NCBI GenBank assembly: GCA_963846315.1
Contig: CAWJVM010000013.1
Coordinates: forward strand, 1-64,000
Reading direction: 5' to 3'
From: RPQJ01 sp963846315
GTDB taxonomy: Bacteria; Pseudomonadota; Gammaproteobacteria; Steroidobacterales; Steroidobacteraceae
Length of the DNA: 64,000 bases
Part shown: positions 54,740 through 64,000 of the stretch, in pieces
How positions within the stretch are numbered: the stretch's first letter is position 1
Layout: each line of letters opens with the position of its first letter
Notes under the pieces: model-generated
What the model was told of the DNA's origin: nothing
The model's input: only the letters and a program-made list of their open reading frames with translations
Database searches by the model: none
Position numbers and translations under genes: made by a program

Positions 54740-56680
54740 TTAGTGCGGCAACGCGTAGGCGACGAGAAAGTCGCCGCGCGTGCTGTCTTCCTTGTAGCCG
54801 CCCGCGGCGATCACGACATACTGCCTTCCGCCCAGGACGTAAGTCATCGGCGTTGCCTGTCCGCCCGCTGGCAGCTTGACGTCCCACACCAGCGTGCCGT
54901 TGTCAGTATCAAAGGCGCGCAGCCGATCGTCGAAACTGGCGGCGATGAACACCAGGCCGCCGGCGGTCACGATGGGTCCGCCGAGGCCGGGCATGCCGAG
55001 ATTGAGTGGAATGACTGGCGTGACGCCCAGCGGGATCTGCCACTTGATCGTGCCGCGCGTCATGTCCACGGCCGTGAGTTGACCCCAAGGCGGCTTCACG
55101 CAGGGAATGCCAAGGCCCGACGTGAAGGACGTCCTCCGCATGCCGTACGGCGTGCCGTGTTGCCGCGAGAAGTCAAAATCGTCGTAGTGGCCGGAGTCCA
55201 TTTCCTTTTGCAGTCGCTCGCGCGGGACCAGCGCCACGACAAACGGCAGGTTCATGGTATTGGCGATGGCCAGTTGGCGCCGCGGATCGAACGCGATGCC
55301 GCCCCAGTTCGAACCACCCGCGTTACCCGGTTGCATGAGCGAGTCCTGGACCGCGGGCGGTTGAAACATGCCCTTGGAGCGATAGCTCTCGATGCGTTTG
55401 CGGCAGGCACGGGTATCGAACCACGTGAGTCCCCAGGCCTCTGCCGGCGTGACCGGACCCTGGCGCGCGAGCGCCGGTGGCGCCACGGGATGAGGCTGAG
55501 TCGGTGACGGCCGCTCGCCCGGTACGGCATCCTGAGGCACGGGCTTTTCGACGATGGGGAAGACGGGCGCGCCGCTCTCGCGGTCGAATGTGAAAAGGAA
55601 GCCCATTTTCGTGGCCTGGATGACGGCCGCCACGGGCTTGCCACCGCGCACGAGTTTCACCAGCGTTGGTTGCGATGCCAGGTCGTAGTCCCAGAGATCG
55701 TGGTGCACCAGTTGCTGGCCCCATCGCAGCTGGCCCGTATCGCCGTCCAGGGCCACGATGGAATTGGCCCAACGGTTATCGCCGGGTCGCAGGCCGCCGA
55801 AAAAATCCGGGCTCGCCGAACCCGTGGGCACGAACACGAGACGACGCGCGGCATCGACCGACAACGGCGCCCAGGCGTTGGCGGCGCTGGCGGTCGCAAC
55901 GCTCGCGGGGTCCCATTCTTTGTAGACCGGGTTTGAGGCATCGCGCGGGATCGGATCCCAGCTCCAGACCAGGCGGCCACTGCGGGCATCGTAGGCCCGT
56001 ACGATGCCGAGCTCCTCGAGCACCGCGCGGTTGTCGCCGATGGCGGAACCGACGATGACCTTGTCATCGAGGATCGCCGGCGGTGAGGTGACCAGATAAT
56101 CCCGCCACTCGTCGCCTTCCTTGAACTGTGATCGCACGTCTTTCAGCAGATTGACGGCGCCGCGCTCGCCGAACTCCAGGCAAGCCTTGCCCGTGGCGGC
56201 ATCGAGCGCCAGCAGGCGACCGTCGAGCGTCGGCGCAAAGATTCGCGCGTGGCACTCGGTGTCCAGCGAGCTCGACGGGTCCACCCACAGCGACACACCG
56301 CGCGACACGCCATCGGAATAGTGCAGGTCGTCGCGGCTGCGGCTGTCATGGCGCCAGCGCAGTTGGCCGGTGACGGCATTCACGGCGACGACATCGGTGC
56401 TGCTGGTGGTGAGGTACAAGGTACCGTCGTAGAGAATCGGCGTGGCTTCAAAGGCCGAGCGACGCCAGTCCTTCACGCCCTGACCGAGTTCTCCGGTGCG
56501 GAAGGTCCAGGCGACTTCCAGCTGGTCGACATTCGCCGGCGTGATCTGTGCCGCGGTTGAGTAACGCGTTCCGCCGGCGTCACCGCCGTACGCGCTCCAA
56601 CCGGCATCGGGGACCGGTGCAGCCGCTGCAAACGACATGCTGATCGTCGAAAATGCGATCAGCACCGTCGCTCTACCCAC
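54740..56680 (-). CDS. PQQ-dependent dehydrogenase (quinoprotein, periplasmic)
   Basis: The 646-residue precursor has a signal peptide (to FAAAAPVPDAGW) followed by an eight-bladed quinoprotein propeller. Its first blade has the GTRYSTAAQITPANVDQLEVAWTFRTGE pattern and later blades have W-motif repeats (LVHHDLWDYDLASQPTLV, GRLLALDAATGKACLEFG). It would oxidise a sugar or alcohol in the periplasm with PQQ; which one cannot be told. It lacks the N-terminal membrane anchor of mGDH. GTG 56680 with GGGAG upstream is the start, since the ATG 14 codons later would cut the signal peptide. Confidence 0.88.
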   Translation of the reverse strand: MGRATVLIAFSTISMSFAAAAPVPDAGWSAYGGDAGGTRYSTAAQITPANVDQLEVAWTFRTGELGQGVKDWRRSAFEATPILYDGTLYLTTSSTDVVAVNAVTGQLRWRHDSRSRDDLHYSDGVSRGVSLWVDPSSSLDTECHARIFAPTLDGRLLALDAATGKACLEFGERGAVNLLKDVRSQFKEGDEWRDYLVTSPPAILDDKVIVGSAIGDNRAVLEELGIVRAYDARSGRLVWSWDPIPRDASNPVYKEWDPASVATASAANAWAPLSVDAARRLVFVPTGSASPDFFGGLRPGDNRWANSIVALDGDTGQLRWGQQLVHHDLWDYDLASQPTLVKLVRGGKPVAAVIQATKMGFLFTFDRESGAPVFPIVEKPVPQDAVPGERPSPTQPHPVAPPALARQGPVTPAEAWGLTWFDTRACRKRIESYRSKGMFQPPAVQDSLMQPGNAGGSNWGGIAFDPRRQLAIANTMNLPFVVALVPRERLQKEMDSGHYDDFDFSRQHGTPYGMRRTSFTSGLGIPCVKPPWGQLTAVDMTRGTIKWQIPLGVTPVIPLNLGMPGLGGPIVTAGGLVFIAASFDDRLRAFDTDNGTLVWDVKLPAGGQATPMTYVLGGRQYVVIAAGGYKEDSTRGDFLVAYALPH

Positions 56681-56841
56681 TGGTGCACTCCCGGACCCGA
56701 ACAGACATTGGCTGACCCCCGTGTCGGGACGCTACCACACCCTTTGGATCGTCCGGGGTACCGCAGGTCCGCGAATTTTGACCCCGCAGTGCCCGGCTCG
56801 CCGTTTACAGGGAGGCACACCCTGCCAACGGAGCCCGAGTC

Positions 56842-57669
56842 ATGAGCATCCTGATCACCCGCCGCACCCTACTGGCCGCCGCGACCGCCGCGGTCCTGGC
56901 GACAGCGGTCGTCCCTTTCGCCGTCTCCTGCGCCGATACGCTGGCACGCGTCGACGTCTACGACCGCAGTGCCGGCGAGGCCTTGCCTCTCTACCGTCAT
57001 CACGGACGCCGGTACGTCGAAGGCCAACCCGGTAACGAGTACGCCATACGTATCCGCAATTGCTCCGGCCAGCGGCTGCTCGCCGTGCTGAGCGTGGATG
57101 GCGTCAACGCAGTGACCGGCGATACCGCCTCACCCGAGCAATCGGGGTACGTCATCGAGCCGGGCGGCTACGTGACGGTGCACGGCTGGCGCAAAGACCT
57201 GACCCGGACCGCGGCCTTCTACTTCTCCGACCCCGGCGATTCGTACGCCGCCCGTACCGGGCGACCGCACGACCTCGGCGTCATCGGCGTGGCGCTGTTT
57301 CGCGAGCGACCCGTGGAACGCCAGGGTTGGCTCAGTCGTGACGATCGCCGGCAGGCCGCGTCGCCATCGCGGGAAAAAGCGGAGTCCGACGCTGCCGGGA
57401 AAGCGGTCGATAGCCGTGCTGAAGCCACGAACGCCGCTGCGCCGGCCACGCGGCAACCCTCCCTCGGCACGGGGCACGGTCGCGGGGAGTATTCACCGGT
57501 AGAGCAGGTGGCCTTCGAACGCGCCAGTGCGCGACCTGACGAAGTGGTGTCCATCCGGTACGAACGCCGCGAGTCCCTGGTTGCGATGGGTGTGGTGCCG
57601 GCGACACGCCACGACTTGCGGGACCCGGATCCGTTCCCTGGCGCGCTGAGTTTCGTGCCGGACCCTTGA
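56842..57669 (+). CDS. Secreted hypothetical protein upstream of a sigma/anti-sigma pair
   Basis: I do not recognise a function. The 275-residue protein has a twin-arginine-like N-terminus (TRRTLLAAATAAVLATAVVPFAVSC). An N-terminal globular domain follows (YAIRIRNCSGQRLLAVLSVDGVNAVTGDTASPEQSGYVI), with a middle low-complexity Ala/Arg/Glu stretch and a C-terminal RYERRESLVAMGVVP segment. CGGAG lies upstream of ATG 56842. It is 47 bp upstream of the ECF sigma gene and may be part of the same unit. Confidence 0.75.
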   Translation: MSILITRRTLLAAATAAVLATAVVPFAVSCADTLARVDVYDRSAGEALPLYRHHGRRYVEGQPGNEYAIRIRNCSGQRLLAVLSVDGVNAVTGDTASPEQSGYVIEPGGYVTVHGWRKDLTRTAAFYFSDPGDSYAARTGRPHDLGVIGVALFRERPVERQGWLSRDDRRQAASPSREKAESDAAGKAVDSRAEATNAAAPATRQPSLGTGHGRGEYSPVEQVAFERASARPDEVVSIRYERRESLVAMGVVPATRHDLRDPDPFPGALSFVPDP

Positions 57670-57716
57670 GCCGCGGGATTGCCGCATGCGTCGTACCCAT
57701 CGATACTGCGCGACGC

Positions 57717-58316
57717 ATGCACCCTCGCACCCCCGAGACCGAGGCACTCACCGACGAGGCGCTGATGCGTGCCTACGGTCTTGGGGACGCGCGCGCCTTC
57801 GAGACGTTGTATGCGCGGCACAAGGGTGCCACCTACCGCTACTTCCTGCGTCACGCGGGCAGTCACACGAGCACGGCGGACGAACTGCACCAGGACCTGT
57901 GGCTGAAGGTGATCGGTGCGCGCGAGCGGTACGAAGCGCAGGCGAAGTTCTCGACCTGGTTGTACACGCTCGCGCGGCATCGCCTGGTCGATCACTGGCG
58001 GTCGCGCCACGGGATTTCGCTGGCGTCCCTCGAAGACGATGAGATCCTTACGCAGATGGAAGCAAGCGCGGCCGCGTCGCGCGGAACCGACGACGACCCA
58101 TTGCACGCATCGATCGACGCACAGACCCGCCGCCGGCTGATCGGCGCGCTGGCCGACGTGCCGCCGCTGCAACGGGATGCCTTTCTGCTGCACATCGAGG
58201 GCGGGCTTTCGCTCGACGAGATTGCGAGCCTGACGGCGACGTCGGGTGAAACGGTGAAGAGCCGCTTGCGCTACGCGTACCGCCGGTTGCGCGAGAAGCT
58301 GGAGGACCTGCAATGA
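57717..58316 (+). CDS. ECF-family RNA polymerase sigma factor
   Basis: The 199-residue protein has sigma region 2 (DEALMRAYGLGDARAFETLYARHKG, ELHQDLWLKVIGARERYEAQAKFSTWLYTLARHRLVDHWR) and region 4 (LPPLQRDAFLLHIEGGLSLDEIASLTATSGETVKSRLRYAYRRLREKL). Such factors redirect RNA polymerase to a small regulon in response to an envelope or stress signal. ATG 57717 is used; an upstream TTG would add 17 residues that lie outside the family. It overlaps the next gene by 4 bp. Confidence 0.9.
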   Translation: MHPRTPETEALTDEALMRAYGLGDARAFETLYARHKGATYRYFLRHAGSHTSTADELHQDLWLKVIGARERYEAQAKFSTWLYTLARHRLVDHWRSRHGISLASLEDDEILTQMEASAAASRGTDDDPLHASIDAQTRRRLIGALADVPPLQRDAFLLHIEGGLSLDEIASLTATSGETVKSRLRYAYRRLREKLEDLQ

Positions 58317-59029
58317 GCAATCACGACCGCGAAGGCTCGCATCCGTCGAACCGTGACGCCACGCTCGAACGTGCCTGGCGCGAGGCGTCGGACGAACAGC
58401 CGCCCGCGCACCTCGACGCGGCGATCGTCGCCGCGGCACGCAATTCCGTCGGGAACCGCAGTGACCAGCGGGCGACCACGGCCTCTGCACGCGCGCGGTC
58501 ACCGAGCCGGCTGACGCAGTGGCAACCCCTGGCCGTGGCGGCCACGGTGGCGGGGCTGGCATTCGTGCTGGTGCAGATGTTGCCGCGCGAGCAAAGCCTG
58601 GCGCCGGCGACACAGCGGCAGGAGTCGGCTCCGGTTGCGACTGATGCCCAGCCACCAGCGAAGGGTTCGTCGGCGGGTGAGGCTGTCGAGACTCGCGAAG
58701 CCATCAACCACAGGGAGGCGCCCCGTTCCGACAAGACGCTCGGGGCGAGCGAGCGCGTCGGCGTTGCCGGCCGCGCACCGGAGCAAGACGCCGTGCCTGG
58801 CCCACTGACCGCGCCTGCGTCACCGGCAGAACCATCGGCCCGCGATCTGAACCGCGGCAACGCGGCGCCGCTTGAGGCGGCGGCGTGGGCCGCAAGGGTT
58901 GCAACGCTTCATGCATCCGGCGACGCCACCGCAGCCGAGCAGGAACTGCGGGCGTTTCGCGCGGCCGAGCCAGACGCCGATAGCTACCTACCAGAGTCGC
59001 TTCGCCACTGGGCCCAGACAGTGAAGTGA
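58313..59029 (+). CDS. Putative membrane anti-sigma factor
   Basis: The 238-residue protein overlaps the sigma gene (ATGA). It has an N-terminal cytoplasmic segment with an anti-sigma-like charged helix (ATLERAWREASDEQPPAHLDAAIVAAAR), one transmembrane segment (LAVAATVAGLAFVLVQML) and a low-complexity periplasmic part. The C-terminal helix is AAWAARVATLHASGDATAAEQELRAFRAAEPD. No zinc-binding ZAS motif is seen. The role is inferred from context and topology. Confidence 0.75.
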   Translation: MSNHDREGSHPSNRDATLERAWREASDEQPPAHLDAAIVAAARNSVGNRSDQRATTASARARSPSRLTQWQPLAVAATVAGLAFVLVQMLPREQSLAPATQRQESAPVATDAQPPAKGSSAGEAVETREAINHREAPRSDKTLGASERVGVAGRAPEQDAVPGPLTAPASPAEPSARDLNRGNAAPLEAAAWAARVATLHASGDATAAEQELRAFRAAEPDADSYLPESLRHWAQTVK

Positions 59030-59053
59030 CAGCGGGTACGGTGCCCGGGCTCC

Positions 59054-60658
59054 CTATACGCCGAAGGTCGACCAGAAATCGCAGCGGGCAGTCACCACTC
59101 CCTCGCCGATGCTGAGTGCCACGGCGTCCAGGACCAGGTGGTTGTCGCGACCGGTGTCGTACGGTGTCCAGGCCGGCGCGCCCGCTGCGCTCGGCGCGCC
59201 GTTCGCGGCCAAGCCGCCCCAGTACGCCTGCATGGCCGTCGACAGCGCCCGCTCGGCCGCGGTTGGCGAGTAGCCCTGGATATCGAGTACACCGAATACG
59301 TACAGCAGTTCGAGTCCGTGGACGGCACCGAACGCACTCGAGGAGGGAGCGTCGGGGACTTCGGTGAAGAAGTACCGGTACACCGGCTCGGCCTGCGCGT
59401 TGACGAGGGCGCGTGCGATCGTGCGGGCCGGGCAGGTGAACTTGAGGTCCGAGGTCAACGCCACGTAGGCGCGGCGTGCGGAACCGAAGGCGGCCGACGA
59501 ATACAGGTTCCCGACCTGCGCGCGCACGACGGGGTTCGGAAAGGTGCTGGCGAGAACGAGTTGGTACTGCGCCTCGCTGAAGGCCAGCGGGACGTCGCGA
59601 CCGGTCTCGTCCGCGTTCGTGCCGATGACAACCGGCAGGTGATTGTGCTGGCCGCTGCGGATCGCATCGAGCGGTGCCGTCGGCAGCAAGGTGCCGTCGA
59701 CGTTCGGCTGGTAGGGCGCCTGGCTGCCGACGATGCTCACCATCGGGGGCAACGCCGCCAGCAGTTCGGCCGGGGTTTTCGAGCGCAGGCAGGCGGCGAC
59801 GTCGGCGGCCGTGCTGCAGCCGGCGTTGTCGGCCAGCGCCGCGCCGGTGGTGAGTGCGGTGCCGCGGGTGTCGGCAACGCACCCGCCGCTTTCGATCAAC
59901 GCGGACGTGAACAGGCCGGCGGCGGCCGGGGCGGCGAGCAGCGCGCAGACGTTCAGGCCGCCGGCGGATTCGCCGAAGATCATCACCCGGTCGGGGTTGC
60001 CGCCGAAGGCAGTGATGTCGTGCCGGACCCATTTGAGTGCGGCGACGAGGTCCTCGAGCGCGTAGTTGCCGGAGCGCGCGTCGGGCGCCTCGACGTCGAG
60101 CGCGGGATGCACGAGCCAGCCGAGCGGCCCGAGGCGGTATTGCAGCGTGACCACGACCTGGCCGGAGGCTTCGGCGAGTGCGGCGCCGTCGTACAGCAGG
60201 CGACCGGGCACCACTTCTTCGCGTGCAGAACCCACCACGTTGCCGCCGCCGTGGATGAAGACCATGACGGGTTTGCGGCCCGCCGGGAACGTGCTCTTCG
60301 GCGTGAACACATTGACCGCGAGGCAATCCTCGTCGCCTTCGGGTGCGCTGCTGTCGCGATCGAGCTGCGGGCAGACGGGCGCATAGGTGTCGGCGATCAC
60401 GGTAACCGAGGGGCAGGGGGGAGCTTCCGGGGAGCGCCAGCGCCGCGCCCCGCTCGGCGTCGCGGCATAGCGGATGCCGAGGAACGACCAGCTGTTGCCG
60501 CGATCGGCGCCCTGGTAGTCGCCGCAGCTGGTTTTCGCCAGACCGGGTGTCGCCGGCGGTGGCGGCTGGGTGCCGCCGTCGTCGCTGCCGGAACCGCCAC
60601 CGCCGCCACAGGCGGCCAGCAGCAGCCACAGCGGAATCAACTTGAAGAACGTGCGCAT
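59054..60658 (-). CDS. Type-B carboxylesterase lipoprotein
   Basis: The 534-residue protein has a lipobox (LLLAACGGGG) with a Gly/Ser linker and then an alpha/beta-hydrolase of the carboxylesterase type B family. The oxyanion motif is PVMVFIHGGGNVVGS and the nucleophile motif is FGESAGGLN; a late VHGLELLYVFG carries the likely catalytic His. It would hydrolyse carboxyl esters at the outer-membrane periplasmic face or cell surface. The ATG 60658 gives the lipoprotein signal, so the frame to 60844 is rejected. Confidence 0.87.
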   Translation of the reverse strand: MRTFFKLIPLWLLLAACGGGGGSGSDDGGTQPPPPATPGLAKTSCGDYQGADRGNSWSFLGIRYAATPSGARRWRSPEAPPCPSVTVIADTYAPVCPQLDRDSSAPEGDEDCLAVNVFTPKSTFPAGRKPVMVFIHGGGNVVGSAREEVVPGRLLYDGAALAEASGQVVVTLQYRLGPLGWLVHPALDVEAPDARSGNYALEDLVAALKWVRHDITAFGGNPDRVMIFGESAGGLNVCALLAAPAAAGLFTSALIESGGCVADTRGTALTTGAALADNAGCSTAADVAACLRSKTPAELLAALPPMVSIVGSQAPYQPNVDGTLLPTAPLDAIRSGQHNHLPVVIGTNADETGRDVPLAFSEAQYQLVLASTFPNPVVRAQVGNLYSSAAFGSARRAYVALTSDLKFTCPARTIARALVNAQAEPVYRYFFTEVPDAPSSSAFGAVHGLELLYVFGVLDIQGYSPTAAERALSTAMQAYWGGLAANGAPSAAGAPAWTPYDTGRDNHLVLDAVALSIGEGVVTARCDFWSTFGV

Positions 60659-60897
60659 GGGTGCCTTGCTCGGTCGTGGTCGTTGCAGGTTACAAACGAC
60701 TCGCGTCGATCGTGGTTGACGCAAGCGGCCGCTTACTGACGCGGACATTGAATCCTGCGACCGGGTCCACTGTCGATGGTCGTGGGCTGAGGTCGATGAC
60801 ATCTTGCGTTGATTCCCTATTTGGAAACCGCCGTCCGGCACCAAGAGTATTGATTGCAGCCGCTACCGCGTTGCCGCGTCACCTTGAGGAGCCGCCG

Positions 60898-61434
60898 ATG
60901 GTCAGCCAGGTCAAGAAATTCATGAATGACGAGAACAAGATCTTCACGGAGCAGGCACGCATGCTGCGCAAAGCGCCCGGAAAGGCCATGCGCGGCGCGG
61001 CCGCAAGGTCGGCAAAGCGCATCAAGGCGCTGCAGGAACCGGTCCGCGTGATCACACATTCCGGCGTAAAGCTGACGAACGTGTCGCACGAGGCCGTGCT
61101 CGGCCTGATGGCGTTGCAGCTCGAGGTGGTCACTGCGGCACTGTCGGACGCCGCCGCGCGGCTCGAGCGCGTGGCGCAGTCGGACAACGTGAAAGACCTG
61201 GTCAGCGGCCAGGTCAACGAGTTACGGGCGACGCGCGAGCGGGTCGTCGATGAGATGAAGCGCGCGGTCGCCATCGTCAAGCACGCGGGTCGCGGGGTGC
61301 GCAATGTGGCGACCGAGACCTACACCAAGGTGGCCCGGCCAGCCAAGGCGGTCAAGGCGAAGGCGAGTCGCGCGCGGAAGTCCTCGGTGAAGGCGAAGGC
61401 ACGGCCGAAAAAGGCGGTGCGGCGCGCGCGCTGA
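60898..61434 (+). CDS. Phasin-family protein
   Basis: The 178-residue protein has the phasin helix region (VSQVKKFMNDENKIFTEQ, VSHEAVLGLMALQLEVVTAALSDAAARLERVAQ, VNELRATRERVVDEMKRA) and an Ala/Lys/Arg-rich tail of about 30 residues. Phasins coat polyhydroxyalkanoate granules. GAGGAG precedes ATG 60898. The gene is divergent from the carboxylesterase gene across a 239-bp gap (60659-60897) without further recognised features. Confidence 0.82.
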   Translation: MVSQVKKFMNDENKIFTEQARMLRKAPGKAMRGAAARSAKRIKALQEPVRVITHSGVKLTNVSHEAVLGLMALQLEVVTAALSDAAARLERVAQSDNVKDLVSGQVNELRATRERVVDEMKRAVAIVKHAGRGVRNVATETYTKVARPAKAVKAKASRARKSSVKAKARPKKAVRRAR

Positions 61435-61448
61435 ATCGCTCGTCAAAA

Positions 61449-61485
61449 TGAAAAGGGGCCCTCCTGCGAGGGCCCCTGCATTTTC
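61449..61485. terminator. Bidirectional terminator between phasin and cytochrome c
   Basis: GGGGCCCTC pairs with GAGGGCCCC around a CTGC loop, extended by A/T pairs and flanked by AAAA and TTTT. It sits between two convergent genes and has a T-rich tail on both strands. Confidence 0.85.
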
Positions 61486-61506
61486 AAGGCGTGCGGCAGC
61501 GACTGC

Positions 61507-61818
61507 TTACTTGGGCAGCTTCGCGTAGTACGCAGCCAGGTTGGCAACGTCTGCCGCCGTCATCTTCTTGGCCGCCTTCGCCATCTTGGCGTCCTTGGTC
61601 CGCGTACCGTTCTGGTACTCGGTCATCGCCTTGGTGAAATCGGCAACCGACATACCGGCAATGGCCGCATTGTCGTCGTCACCCTTGCCATCTTCGCCAT
61701 GGCAGTCAGCGCAGGCCTCTTCGGCCTTGGCCTTGCCTGCGGCAACGTCGGCCGCATAGGACGGGCCGGCGATCAGCGCCAGTGCGGAGGCGAGTGCAAG
61801 AATCGAAAGCTTGTTCAT
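61507..61818 (-). CDS. Small monohaem c-type cytochrome
   Basis: The 103-residue precursor has a signal peptide (MNKLSILALASALALIAGPSYAA) and one CADCH haem site. Several methionines in the C-terminal half (KMAKAAKKMTAADV) may supply the sixth ligand. It is a periplasmic electron carrier. AGGAA precedes ATG 61818. It ends at the shared terminator. The 262-bp gap to tex (61819-62080) shows nothing recognised. Confidence 0.88.
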   Translation of the reverse strand: MNKLSILALASALALIAGPSYAADVAAGKAKAEEACADCHGEDGKGDDDNAAIAGMSVADFTKAMTEYQNGTRTKDAKMAKAAKKMTAADVANLAAYYAKLPK

Positions 61819-62080
61819 CGTACGAATTCCTCTGTGGTATGTGACCGCCTGCAGGCGTCGGCGGCAATTAGAGCAACGCTACGCCAAGCCGTTGATGAGC
61901 GAAAGTACCTATCCAGTGGAGGGGAGGCCTGGACTGCTCGGTCTGGGCGGTGGGGCATGTACCCGGGCGGCGCGGCGGGTCCGCAAACACCCGGTGGCGA
62001 AGCTGGGAGAGCCTTGCCGCCCACGGGCCGGTCGCGCATAGTCGCCGCCCCTTCGGCGACGACTCCCCGCAGACCCCACG

Positions 62081-64000
<1,920 letters not shown>

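Overview
The window is chromosomal DNA of a GC-rich proteobacterium and spans its replication-origin region. The gene set and order (parB, parA, rsmG, mnmG, mnmE, yidC, yidD, rnpA, rpmH, then dnaA, dnaN, recF, gyrB) are those of gammaproteobacterial origins. The accessory genes (AcnD/PrpF-type methylcitrate operon, ABC-2 permease/M1 peptidase fusion, PQQ dehydrogenase, WS/DGAT, ESPR-type two-partner secretion) fit a free-living Xanthomonadales/Nevskiales/Steroidobacter-like gammaproteobacterium. This placement is inferred from gene content only. Nearly all genes left of about 34.9 kb are on the minus strand and nearly all between 35.1 and 43.8 kb are on the plus strand, as expected on either side of oriC.

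Left part, 0-35 kb. parB and parA are separated by an oppositely oriented pagL-like lipid A deacylase gene. rsmG, a two-gene ABC exporter whose permease is fused to an M1 peptidase, and a complete propionate (2-methylcitrate) locus follow. The propionate locus is prpB-prpC-acnD-prpF-prpD with a divergent XRE/short-chain-fatty-acyl-type regulator. In it prpF is frameshifted and prpD has lost its middle domain. Next come a pair of 80-bp hairpin elements, a sulfate-activation operon (acuI-cysD-cysNC), an MBL hydrolase, a dihaem cytochrome c, a SIMPL protein, an NfeD-like protein, an oligopeptide-binding lipoprotein, mnmG, a small HExxH protein, a wax-ester synthase/DGAT, mnmE, a RES/Xre toxin-antitoxin pair, yidC, yidD, rnpA and rpmH. 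Heptameric repeats (general form NTAGKGR, often inverted) sit at the 3' ends of parB, prpC and the MBL gene.

Centre, 35-43.2 kb. This holds dnaA, a candidate oriC between dnaA and dnaN, dnaN, recF and gyrB. Four parS sites lie between dnaN and gyrB. gyrB carries a 582-residue intein, inserted next to the TOPRIM DxD metal site, with a LAGLIDADG endonuclease and an embedded HTH.

Right part, 43-64 kb. An M48 metallopeptidase lipoprotein is followed by a decaying two-partner secretion locus. Its TpsB gene has lost its middle, and its TpsA gene is frameshifted and cut off inside a near-identical tandem array of YDG-type repeats. The cut coincides with the 3' end of an opposing secreted-protein gene, and a second remnant of that 3' end lies at 43.9 kb, so about 10 kb is bracketed by copies of the same gene end. 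Beyond are a PQQ dehydrogenase, a secreted protein, an ECF sigma/anti-sigma pair, a type-B carboxylesterase lipoprotein, a phasin, a small cytochrome c, and tex, which runs off the window. I saw no rRNA, tRNA, CRISPR array or insertion-sequence transposase.
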